NCBI RefSeq assembly: GCF_030268885.1
Contig: NZ_BSSA01000017.1
Span: 1 to 64,000 of the forward strand
Origin: Kitasatospora phosalacinea
Lineage (GTDB): Bacteria > Actinomycetota > Actinomycetes > Streptomycetales > Streptomycetaceae
Direction of reading: 5' to 3'
DNA length: 64,000 nucleotides
Shown: in pieces, positions 45,561-53,165 of the stretch
How the letters are laid out: each line of letters opens with the position of its first letter
Numbering within the stretch: the stretch's first letter is position 1
Program-made: the position numbers and the translations under genes
The notes under the pieces: generated by a model
The model's database searches: none
What the model was told of the DNA's origin: nothing
The model's input: only the letters and a program-made list of their open reading frames with translations

Positions 45561-46733
45561 TTGCGCCACTTCGGGCATCTCGCGGACGACGTCCGCAGTC
45601 GGCTCTTTCACGAGCAGCCCGCCGCCTTCGACCGCGACAGCGAGGCGGCCGTCCTCGCCACCGCCCTCGGCGCCACGCTCTACAGCCCCGCCACCCGGCC
45701 CACGCTGGCCCGCGACGTCCGCAGGCAGGCCGCCCGCGGCGTGGTCTCCATGGTGCTCTGCCTGGAGGACGCGATCGCCGACCACGAGGTCGACGGCGCC
45801 GAGCGGAACCTGGTGGAGCAGCTCACCGACCTCGCCGAGCAGGGCGCCGACGCCGAACTGCCGCTGCTGTTCGTCCGGGTCCGGGCCGCCGAGCAGATCA
45901 CCGACCTCGCCCGGCGGCTCGGCCCCGCGCTGCGGCTGCTCAGCGGCTTCGTGGTGCCCAAGTTCACCGAGGACAGCGGCCTGCCCTTCCTGGAGGCGCT
46001 GACCGCCGCCGAGGAGCGCAGCGGGCAGCGGCTGTTCGTCATGCCGGTGCTCGAATCGCCCGAACTCGCCCACCTGGAGAGCCGCCGCGAGCAGCTGCAC
46101 GGCATCGCCCGGCTGCTCGACAAGCACCGCGCCCGCGTCCTGGCCGTCCGGCTCGGCGTCACCGACCTGTGCTCCGCGTACGGGCTGCGCCGCTCGCCCG
46201 ACCTGACCGCCTACGACGTCGCCCTGGTGGCCGGGGTGATCGGGGACGTGGTCAACGTGCTCGGCCGGGCCGACGGCACCGGGCACACCGTCACCGGGCC
46301 GGTCTGGGAGTACTTCCCGCTCCAGGAGCGGATGTTCAAGCCCCAGTTGCGCCGCACCCCGTTCACCGAGGTCACCCCGCCCGCCGACCGGGTCCGCCAG
46401 CGGCTGATCGAGCACGACCTGGACGGGCTGATCCGGGAGATCGAACTCGACCGGGCCAACGGGCTGCTCGGCAAGACCTGCATCCACCCCAGCCACGTCG
46501 CCGCCGTGCACGCGCTGTCCGTGGTCACCCACGAGGAGCTCTGCGACGCCCGGGACATCCTGCAGCAGCACCGCGGCGGCGGCGGGGTCAGCCGCTCCGC
46601 CTACACCAACAAGATGAACGAGGCCAAGCCGCACCGGGCCTGGGCCGAGCGGGTGCTGCTGCGCGCCGAGGTGTTCGGCGTCGCCCGGCCCGAGGTCACC
46701 TTCGCGGAGCTGCTGTCCGCCTGCATCGGCTGA
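45561..46733 (+). CDS. HpcH/HpaI aldolase (citrate-lyase-like) of Ter operon
   Basis: 390-residue TIM-barrel enzyme of the CitE/HpcH superfamily: SMVLCLEDAIADHEVDGAE, then PKFTEDSGLPFLEAL, VLAVRLGVTDLCSAYGL and the C-terminal GKTCIHPSHVAAVHAL. Such enzymes make or break C-C bonds of CoA esters or keto acids using a divalent metal. In Ter-linked biosynthetic clusters a member of this family accompanies PRTase and HAD genes, as here. The only plausible start is TTG 45561, with GGGAGAG upstream. It is the first gene of a four-gene plus-strand series to 50367. Confidence 0.85.
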   Translation: MRHFGHLADDVRSRLFHEQPAAFDRDSEAAVLATALGATLYSPATRPTLARDVRRQAARGVVSMVLCLEDAIADHEVDGAERNLVEQLTDLAEQGADAELPLLFVRVRAAEQITDLARRLGPALRLLSGFVVPKFTEDSGLPFLEALTAAEERSGQRLFVMPVLESPELAHLESRREQLHGIARLLDKHRARVLAVRLGVTDLCSAYGLRRSPDLTAYDVALVAGVIGDVVNVLGRADGTGHTVTGPVWEYFPLQERMFKPQLRRTPFTEVTPPADRVRQRLIEHDLDGLIREIELDRANGLLGKTCIHPSHVAAVHALSVVTHEELCDARDILQQHRGGGGVSRSAYTNKMNEAKPHRAWAERVLLRAEVFGVARPEVTFAELLSACIG

Positions 46734-46995
46734 ACGCCCCCGGCGCGGGCGGTCGTTGACGGCGGGTCAACCGATCGGCCGATGGGCCGGTCGGTCGGAC
46801 GGCGCCGTCTTCCTGGCCGGTCGGCTGATCCGGGTGCCCCGGGACGCCCCGTACGCTCGACATCGAACCGCACGGCCGTGCGGTCGCGTCCGTCCCACTG
46901 GCACCACCTGCACCACCTGTACCGTCCGCCCCGCCTCCGCGCCGCCTTCGCACCGCCCGCCCGTACCGCCGCCTCGCTCGTCGAGAGGAGCCCCG

Positions 46996-48333
46996 ATGAC
47001 CGCCGACACCACCGCCACCGCCACCCCCGGGCCCGTCGGGGCCGAACCCTGGCCGGGCCAGTGGGTCACCGACCGGCTCGGCCTGCGCCTGACCGGCGGG
47101 CCCGAACTGGCCGGGCTGATCGGCCTCGCGCTGCGGGTCAACCCCAAGCGCGCCCACCTGCTGGTCTCCCGGGTGCTGGGCAAGCACGTCCCGCAGCGGC
47201 CCGCGACGGTGCACGGCGCCGGGCTCGACCTCGGCCGCCGGGTCGCCGAACTGCTCGGCCCCGAGGACGCCGCGCACGCCGTCGTGCTCGGCTACGCCGA
47301 GACCGCCACCGCCCTCGGGCACAGCGTCGCCGACGGCCTCGACGCCCCCTACCTGCACTCCACCCGCCGCCCCGTCCCCGGCGTCGCCCCGGTCGGCGGC
47401 TTCGAGGAGGAGCACTCGCACGCCACCAGCCACCTGCTGCTCCCCGAGGACCCGCTGCTGCTGGCCGGGGACGGCCCGCTGGTGCTGGTCGACGACGAGT
47501 TCTCCACCGGCACCACCGTCATCAACACCATCCGCGCCCTGCACGCCGCCCACCCGCGCGAGCGGTACGTCGCCGTCGCCCTGGTCGACCTGCGCACCCC
47601 CGCCGACCGCGAGCGCCTGCGCGTCGCCGCCGCCGAACTCGGCGCCCGCCTCGACCTGGTCGCCACCGCCGCGGGCGGCGTCGAACTGCCGACGGACGTG
47701 CTGGAGCGGGCCGGGGAGCTGATCGCGGCCGCCCCCGCCCCACCGGCCCCGACCGGCCCGCCCGGCGAGCTCACCCGGCTCGACCTGCCCTGGCCCGCCG
47801 ACCTGCCCGACGGCGGCCGCCACGGCTTCACCCCCGCCCACCGCCGCCGCCTCGACGCCGTCCTGCCCGCCCTCGGCGCCCGCCTCGCCGCCGCCGTCGG
47901 CCCCCGCCCCGGCCGGGTCCTGGTGCTCGGCTGCGAGGAGCTCATGTACGCCCCGCTCAGGCTCGCCGGAGCCCTGCAGCAGGCCCTGCCCGACGCCGAG
48001 GTGCGCTTCTCCACCACCACCCGCTCCCCGGTGTTCGCCCTGGACGACCCCGGCTACGCCATCCGCACCCGGCTCGCCTTCACCGCCCACGACGCCCCCG
48101 CCGACCGCTCCACCGAGCGCTACGCCTACAACGTCGCCCCCGGCGCCGACCCCGCCCGCCGCTTCGACACCGTCGTCCTGGTCGTCGACGACCCGGCCGA
48201 CACCCCCGCCCTGCACCACGGCCCCGACGCCCTGCTGCCCGCCCTGCGCACCACCACCGACCGGGTGGTGCTCGCCGTTCTCCCGTCGTACCGTCCCGCG
48301 CCACCCGCCCGACGCCCCGCTGCCCGAGCATGA
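46996..48333 (+). CDS. Phosphoribosyltransferase-TRSP protein of Ter operon
   Basis: 445 residues. The N-terminal half is an orotate-PRTase-like fold with the PRPP loop PLVLVDDEFSTGTTVIN (about 161-177) and the preceding VLGYAETATALG. The C-terminal half (about 275-440) matches the TRSP-type domain that always follows it (VLVLGCEELMYAPLRLAGAL, VRFSTTTRSPVFALDD and TRLAF). Ter-linked PRTases are predicted to build a nucleoside-like metabolite. ATG 46996 has GAGAGGAG upstream. The stop overlaps the next start (ATGA, 48330-48333), so translation of the two is coupled. Confidence 0.88.
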   Translation: MTADTTATATPGPVGAEPWPGQWVTDRLGLRLTGGPELAGLIGLALRVNPKRAHLLVSRVLGKHVPQRPATVHGAGLDLGRRVAELLGPEDAAHAVVLGYAETATALGHSVADGLDAPYLHSTRRPVPGVAPVGGFEEEHSHATSHLLLPEDPLLLAGDGPLVLVDDEFSTGTTVINTIRALHAAHPRERYVAVALVDLRTPADRERLRVAAAELGARLDLVATAAGGVELPTDVLERAGELIAAAPAPPAPTGPPGELTRLDLPWPADLPDGGRHGFTPAHRRRLDAVLPALGARLAAAVGPRPGRVLVLGCEELMYAPLRLAGALQQALPDAEVRFSTTTRSPVFALDDPGYAIRTRLAFTAHDAPADRSTERYAYNVAPGADPARRFDTVVLVVDDPADTPALHHGPDALLPALRTTTDRVVLAVLPSYRPAPPARRPAARA

Positions 48334-49517
48334 CCCCGTACCCGTCGAAGGCACCCAGCATGACCGCACGCACCGCCCCGCCCACCGCCCGCCCGCTGCA
48401 CGGCCCGGCCTTCTCCAGCTACCCGGCCGCCGACGTCACCTGGCTGCTCAAGGACCTCTCCGACGTCCACCTCGAAGCGCCCACCGAGGAGCGCGAGGAG
48501 GCCGTGCAGTCCGGCGGCGCCCACTACGCCGAGTCGCTGCCCGTCGAGTACCAGCCCAGCGCCGCCTACCAGCAGCTCTTCCACACCGCCCTCGACGCCT
48601 CCGCGACCCGCCTGGCCACCGCCGTCGGCACCGTCGCCGAGACGCTGCTGCGCGAACGCGGCCCGCAGCTGGTGCTCGCCTCGCTCGCCCGGGCCGGCAC
48701 CCCCGTCGGCATCCTGATCCGCCGGTGGCTCGCCCACGCCCACGGCCTGGACGTGCCGCACTACACCGTCTCCATCGTCCGCGGCCGCGGCATCGACCAG
48801 GTCGCCCTGCGCCACCTCGCCGCCCACCACCGCCCCGCCGACGTCGTCTTCGTCGACGGCTGGACGGGCAAGGGCGCCATCACCCGCGAACTCGAACAGG
48901 CCCTGGCCGGCACCGGCTTCGACCCCGAGCTCGCCGTCCTCGCCGACCCCGGCGGCTGCGTGCGCACCTACGGCACCCGCGACGACTTCCTGATCCCCTC
49001 CGCCTGCCTCAACTCCACCGTCTCCGGCCTGGTCTCCCGCACCGTGCTGCGCGCCGACCTGATCGGACCGGACGAGTTCCACGGCGCCAAGTTCTACCGC
49101 GAGCTCGCCGGGGCCGACGTCTCCCGCCAGTTCGTCGACGCCGTCGCCGCCGCCTTCCCGGCCGTGGCCGACGCGGTCGCCGCCGAGACCGCCCGACTCG
49201 CCGCCACCGACCGCACCCCCACCTGGGAGGGCTGGGCCGCCGTCGAGCGGATCAGCGCCGAGTACGGCATCGACAGCGTCAACCTGGTCAAGCCCGGCGT
49301 CGGCGAGACCACCCGCGTCCTGCTGCGCCGCGTCCCCTGGCGCATCCTCGCCCGCCGCGGCGCCGGGGCCGACCTCGACCACGTCCGGCTGCTGGCCGAG
49401 CAGCGCGGCGTCCCGGTCGAGGAGACCGACGAGCTGCCGTACACCTGCGTCGGCCTCATCCACCCGCGCTACACCCGCGGCGCCACCGGCGCGGACGGCA
49501 CCGCCGTCCACACCTGA
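48330..49517 (+). CDS. StiP-like protein (PRTase_1 type) of Ter operon
   Basis: About 395 residues, similar to proteins annotated as cysteine protease StiP in tellurium loci. Sequence landmarks are FSSYPAADVTWLLKDLSDV, LASLARAGTPVGILIRRW, the PRPP-loop-like VVFVDGWTGKGAITREL, CLNSTVSGLVSRTVL and NLVKPGVGETTRVLLRR. The VDGWTGKGA segment suggests a second phosphoribosyltransferase, not a protease; this is inference. ATG 48330 overlaps the upstream stop by four bases; ATG 48360 is an alternative. It is followed 31 bases later by the HAD gene. Confidence 0.85.
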   Translation: MTPYPSKAPSMTARTAPPTARPLHGPAFSSYPAADVTWLLKDLSDVHLEAPTEEREEAVQSGGAHYAESLPVEYQPSAAYQQLFHTALDASATRLATAVGTVAETLLRERGPQLVLASLARAGTPVGILIRRWLAHAHGLDVPHYTVSIVRGRGIDQVALRHLAAHHRPADVVFVDGWTGKGAITRELEQALAGTGFDPELAVLADPGGCVRTYGTRDDFLIPSACLNSTVSGLVSRTVLRADLIGPDEFHGAKFYRELAGADVSRQFVDAVAAAFPAVADAVAAETARLAATDRTPTWEGWAAVERISAEYGIDSVNLVKPGVGETTRVLLRRVPWRILARRGAGADLDHVRLLAEQRGVPVEETDELPYTCVGLIHPRYTRGATGADGTAVHT

Positions 49518-49548
49518 CCCCCGCCCCCGAACGAAGGAGACCCCGCCC

Positions 49549-50367
49549 GTGCCGCAGTTCCTGGTCGCCAGCGACCTCGACCGCACCCTCGTCTACTCCA
49601 ACCGCGCCCTCGCCCTGGACGTGCCCGACCGGCTCGCCCCGCGGCTGCTCGCGGTGGAGGTGCACGACGGCCGGGCGCTCTCCTTCATGACCGAGCAGGC
49701 CGCCGCCCTGCTCGCCGAGATCGCGGACCGGGCCCCGGTCGTCCCCGTCACCACCCGCACCCGCGCCCAGTACGAGCGGATCCACCTCCCCGGCCCCACC
49801 GCCGACTGGATCCCGCCGTACGCGGTCTGCGCCAACGGCGGCCACCTGCTCGTCGACGGCCGCCCCGACCAGGACTGGCAGCGGGAGGTCCGCACCCGCC
49901 TCGACGCGGAGAGCGCCCCGCTCGCCCGGGTCGTCGAGCACCTCGCCCTCACCGCCGACCCCGAGTGGACCCACAAGCGGCGCGTCGCCGACGAGCTCTT
50001 CGTCTACCTGGTCGTCGAACGCGCCGAGCTCCCGCCCGGCTGGGTCGACGACCTCACCGCCTGGTGCGCCGAACGCGGCTGGACGGTCTCCCTCCAGGGC
50101 CGCAAGGTCTACGCCGTCCCCGCCCCGCTCTCCAAGGGCGCCGCCCTGGCGGAGGTGCGGCGGCGCAGCGGCGCCGGGACCGTCCTGGCGGCGGGCGACT
50201 CCCTGCTCGACGCCGAACTCCTCCTCGCCGCGGACCTCGCCTGGCGCCCCGGCCACGGCGAGCTCGCCGAGACCGGCTGGACGGCGGAGGGCGTCACCGC
50301 GCTCACCGAGACCGGGGTCGGCGCGGGGGAGGAGATCCTCCGGCAGATGCTCAAGCACCTCGGCTGA
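49549..50367 (+). CDS. HAD-family phosphatase of Ter operon
   Basis: 272-residue Cof/trehalose-phosphatase-like HAD hydrolase. The nucleophile Asp9 and Asp11 lie in ASDLDRTLVYSN, Thr in VTTRTRAQY, Lys in PLSKGAALAEV, and the metal Asp in AAGDSLLDAELL. It likely dephosphorylates a sugar- or nucleoside-phosphate made by the neighbouring PRTases. GTG 49549 has AGGAGA upstream. It is the last gene of the series that begins with the HpcH-type aldolase. Confidence 0.9.
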   Translation: MPQFLVASDLDRTLVYSNRALALDVPDRLAPRLLAVEVHDGRALSFMTEQAAALLAEIADRAPVVPVTTRTRAQYERIHLPGPTADWIPPYAVCANGGHLLVDGRPDQDWQREVRTRLDAESAPLARVVEHLALTADPEWTHKRRVADELFVYLVVERAELPPGWVDDLTAWCAERGWTVSLQGRKVYAVPAPLSKGAALAEVRRRSGAGTVLAAGDSLLDAELLLAADLAWRPGHGELAETGWTAEGVTALTETGVGAGEEILRQMLKHLG

Positions 50368-50466
50368 CGCGGGGCCCGAGGGGCCGGGCCCCGCACCGCG
50401 TCCGGAGCGCGACCGGAGCGTGGACCGGTGGGCGTCCGCGTCGCCGCCCGGTGCGTGCGCCCGGTA

Positions 50467-50685
50467 TCAGCCGCAGCAGCCCCCGCCGCAGCAGCCGCCG
50501 CCACCCCCACCGCCGGCGGCCGGGGCCGCGGAGGTCTTCGCGCCGGTGACGGCGACGGTGGAGAGCAGCTTGACGGTGTCGGCGTGCCCCTCGGGGCAGG
50601 TGGCCGGGTCGTTGGCCCGGGCCATCGGGCGATTGAGCTCGAAGGTGGCGCCGCAGGAGCGGCAGCGGAAGTCGTAACGAGGCAT
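50467..50685 (-). CDS. FmdB-type zinc ribbon protein
   Basis: 72 residues. It opens MPRYDFRCRSCGATFELNRP, the FmdB/regulatory zinc ribbon with Cys8-x2-Cys11. The second metal pair is imperfect: Cys30 and His34 in CPEGHAD instead of C-x2-C. The C-terminus is a run of seven Gly and two CC pairs, which is unusual and could bind metal. The role of FmdB-like proteins is not established. It is a single gene ending close to the HAD gene (convergent). Confidence 0.85.
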   Translation of the reverse strand: MPRYDFRCRSCGATFELNRPMARANDPATCPEGHADTVKLLSTVAVTGAKTSAAPAAGGGGGGGCCGGGCCG

Positions 50686-50722
50686 ACCGAGCAGGGTACC
50701 CAGGGGGTCGCCCGGGAACGGG

Positions 50723-52027
50723 TCAGTGGCCGCGGATCATCGTGACCACTTCGGCCGCGGTCTCCCGGACGGCGGCGAGTTCGGTCAGGAAGCGCCAGTA
50801 GTCGGGGTGCCGACCGGACTCCTCCAGCGCGGCGACGGCTCGGTCCAGGCGGCCCACCGCGGCGTCGAGCGGCCCGGCGTGGCGCGGGTCGGGGGCCTGC
50901 CGCCCGGCCATCGCCAGGCGCTGGGCGTCGCGGATCGCGAACCGGGCCCGCTCGATCTCCCGGTGCGGGTCGTGCTGCACCTCGTTGAGCTGCTGCAGCC
51001 GCTCGTTGACCGCGGTGACCGAACCGCCCGCGGTGTCCAGCAGCGCACGCACGGTGCCGATCGCCGCCGTCGCGTCCGCCCAGCGCTGCTCGTCGCGGGC
51101 CCGGCCCGCCTCGGTCAGCTTGGCCCGGGCGGTGCGGACGGCGTCGGCGGTCTGCGCGGGCACCTGCTGGAGGTCCTGCCAGCAGGCGGTCGAGAACCGG
51201 CGGCGCAGCTCGCTGAGCGCCGGGTCGACGGTGTGGGCCCGGTTCTCCAGGGCGTCGATGCGGGTGCGCAGCGAGGCGATCCGGCGGTCGATCTCCGCGG
51301 CCCGCTCCGGGAGCTGCGCGGCCTCGGCCCGGACGGCCTCGGCCCGCCGGGCGACGTCCTCGGCCCGCTGCAGGGTGGCGGGCACGCCGTGCTGGGAGAC
51401 GCCCTGGTTCAGCCTGGTCAGCTCGGGCGCGAGCTCGGCCAGCCGGGTCGCCAGGTCGTCCGCCCGCAGGCCCGCGCCGCGCGCCTGCTCCAGGGCGGTG
51501 GTCGCCGCGAGCAGCGCCTGCTTGGCCCGTTCGACGGCGGGCGTGACCCGGATCAGCTGGGCCTCGGCGTGGTCGAGGACCGGCTGCAGGCGGCCGACGA
51601 ATGCGCCGAGCTCGGCGCGCTTGGCGTCCAGTTCGCGCTTGGCCTGGTCGAGCTGCTGCCTGGCCCGGGCGACGGCCCCCGGGTCGGCCTCCGCGGACTC
51701 CAGGTCGACCGAGTCCAGCGCGCCCAGGTACGCGACGGTGACCTGGTCGATCCGGGCGGTCAGGTCCGCGAACTCCTGCTCCACCCGGCGGGCGGTGGCG
51801 GGCTCGCCCGCGGACTTCACGGTCTCCACGGCGAGCAGCGCGTCGCGCTGGGCCGAGTCCAGCTCGTAGAACGACTCCTGGGCCGCCTCCCGGGCCGCCC
51901 TGGCGTCCGCGCGCGCGCCGTCCCGGCGGCCGCCGCCCCACCAGCCGCCCCGACCCCCGCCACCGCCGCCGGCCACCCTCACCACGCGCTCCCTGCTCCG
52001 GATCCGTCCCGCCGCTTCCTCCGCCAT
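50723..52027 (-). CDS. Long coiled-coil protein, unknown function
   Basis: 434 residues. A Gly/Arg/Trp-rich first 35 residues (GGGGGGRGGWWGGGRRDG) is followed by almost continuous heptad-like helix (Ala/Arg/Glu/Leu, for example ARARQQLDQAKRELDAKRAELG, split by short breaks) and a final globular stretch (HPDYWRFLTELAAVRETAAEVV). There is no signal peptide or membrane span. The family was not recognised; it is a cytoskeletal-like or PspA-like protein at most by composition. It is a single gene reading away from tRNA-Val. Confidence 0.75.
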   Translation of the reverse strand: MAEEAAGRIRSRERVVRVAGGGGGGRGGWWGGGRRDGARADARAAREAAQESFYELDSAQRDALLAVETVKSAGEPATARRVEQEFADLTARIDQVTVAYLGALDSVDLESAEADPGAVARARQQLDQAKRELDAKRAELGAFVGRLQPVLDHAEAQLIRVTPAVERAKQALLAATTALEQARGAGLRADDLATRLAELAPELTRLNQGVSQHGVPATLQRAEDVARRAEAVRAEAAQLPERAAEIDRRIASLRTRIDALENRAHTVDPALSELRRRFSTACWQDLQQVPAQTADAVRTARAKLTEAGRARDEQRWADATAAIGTVRALLDTAGGSVTAVNERLQQLNEVQHDPHREIERARFAIRDAQRLAMAGRQAPDPRHAGPLDAAVGRLDRAVAALEESGRHPDYWRFLTELAAVRETAAEVVTMIRGH

Positions 52028-52159
52028 TCTTGCCGATCACCCGCCCCACCCGGCACCCCCCGTCCGTCTCCCCCGTCGGACAGGGGCGGCACAGCACTCC
52101 CCGGACCGGGTAGTCTGTCCACTCGTCGTGTGACCGGCCGCGCCGGTCCACTTCGGCGA

Positions 52160-52231
52160 GGGCGCATAGCTCAGCGGTAGAGCGCCGCCCTTACAAGGCG
52201 GATGTCGGCGGTTCGAAACCGTCTGCGCCCA
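52160..52231 (+). tRNA. tRNA-Val (TAC)
   Basis: A 72-base cloverleaf. The acceptor stem is GGGCGCA (52160-52166) with TGCGCCC (52224-52230), discriminator A52231. The D arm is TAGCTCAGCGGTAGAGC, the anticodon loop CTTACAA carries TAC, and the T loop is TTCGAAA. CCA is not encoded. A terminator follows 20 bases later. Confidence 0.95.
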
Positions 52232-52250
52232 CACTGGAGATGCAGGTCAG

Positions 52251-52281
52251 AGGCCCTTTCACCCCTCGGGGGAAGGGGCCT
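52251..52281 (+). terminator. Terminator of tRNA-Val
   Basis: AGGCCCTTTC pairs with GGAAGGGGCCT (one G-T pair) across 52251-52260 and 52272-52281, followed by TC. It ends the tRNA-Val transcript. Confidence 0.65.
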
Positions 52282-52363
52282 TCGACGTTGTGGTGCGCCT
52301 GCGGCGCGCGTCGGTGACCCGGAACGTCCCGAGGCGGATGCCATCGGTCCGAACCGCCGGTGA

Positions 52364-52573
52364 CCACCGAGGGCCCACAGCTCGGGGGCACTCCGCGATG
52401 CTCGTCGGCACGACGGTGGCACCGAACGACTCCGCACGTACCTCGAAGCGCGCGGTCCCCTGGCAGTCAGCGAGGAGGACCACTGGTGGAGCACGGGCTT
52501 CGACCGCCTTCCGGGCAAGGAGTTCCAGGTTCTTGCGTTGCGCGGGCGGGGGCGGAGCCGGTTGCATGGCGGC
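52364..52573 (+). pseudogene. Promoterless gene fragment behind tRNA-Val
   Basis: In the frame that continues into the flavoprotein gene, an open stretch beginning after the TGA at 52361-52363 reads protein-like from about 52421 to 52536: TERLRTYLEARGPLAVSEED, HWWSTGF and DRLPGKEFQVLALRG. It has no ATG or GTG start and no match that I recognise. It may be the 3' end of a deleted gene left next to the tRNA, a usual integration site, or the true N-terminus of an extended flavoprotein with an unusual start (less likely). Confidence 0.35.
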
Positions 52574-53152
52574 ATGGCAGACGCGGGGGCCGGGCGGCCG
52601 GTGGTGTACCTGTTCGGGTCGGGGGCGGGCGTGGTGTCCGGGATCGGCGGGGCGGTGCGGGCCGGGCTGGGGCGGGGGTGGGACGTGGCGGTGGGGCTGA
52701 CGCCGGTGGCGCGGGAGTGGCTGGCGGCGCAGGTGCCTGAGGTGGAGGAGCTGACCGGGCATCCGGTGAAGTCCGCGTACCGGCGGCCGGGGCAGCCGGA
52801 CGTGCTGCCGCCCGCCGACGCGGTGCTGTTCGCCCCGGCGACCTTCAACTCGGTCAACGCCCTGGCGCTGGGCCTGACGTCGTCCTGGGTGGCGGGCTAC
52901 GCGGCGGAGGCGGTCGGCAGGGGCGTCCCGGTCCTGCTGATGCCCTGCGTGAACACGGCCCTGGCCGCCCACCCCCAGTTCCCGCGCAGCCTGGCCGCGC
53001 TGCGCGAGGCGGGCGTCCAGGTCCTGTTCGGCGAGGGCGCCTTCGTCCCGAACGAGCCCGGCGCGGCCGCCCCCTACCCGTGGGACGTCGCGCTGGACGC
53101 GGTCGACCGGGCGCTGGAGGCTCGGCGGCGCGGTGAGGGGCGGGCGCGGTGA
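52574..53152 (+). CDS. Flavoprotein of the PPC-decarboxylase/EpiD family
   Basis: 192 residues, Rossmann-like flavodoxin-decarboxylase fold. It starts VVYLFGSGAGVVSGIGGAV (FMN-phosphate loop). The two family motifs are recognisable in altered form: APATFNSVNALALGLTSSW for PASANT and MPCVNTALAAHPQF for PxMNxxM. These proteins bind FMN and decarboxylate phosphopantothenoyl-Cys or peptide C-terminal Cys. The catalytic His is not obvious, so it may act differently. It stands alone, convergent with the BAHD-like acyltransferase, 13 bases from its stop. ATG 52574 was chosen as the first in-frame ATG. Confidence 0.8.
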   Translation: MADAGAGRPVVYLFGSGAGVVSGIGGAVRAGLGRGWDVAVGLTPVAREWLAAQVPEVEELTGHPVKSAYRRPGQPDVLPPADAVLFAPATFNSVNALALGLTSSWVAGYAAEAVGRGVPVLLMPCVNTALAAHPQFPRSLAALREAGVQVLFGEGAFVPNEPGAAAPYPWDVALDAVDRALEARRRGEGRAR

Positions 53153-53165
53153 GCGGCGGACGGGG

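Noticed and set aside
48330..49517. Annotation of the StiP-like protein as a true cysteine protease.
   Set aside because: No convincing Cys-His protease motif is visible, whereas a PRPP-loop-like VDGWTGKGA is; the protease label is kept only as the family's common name.
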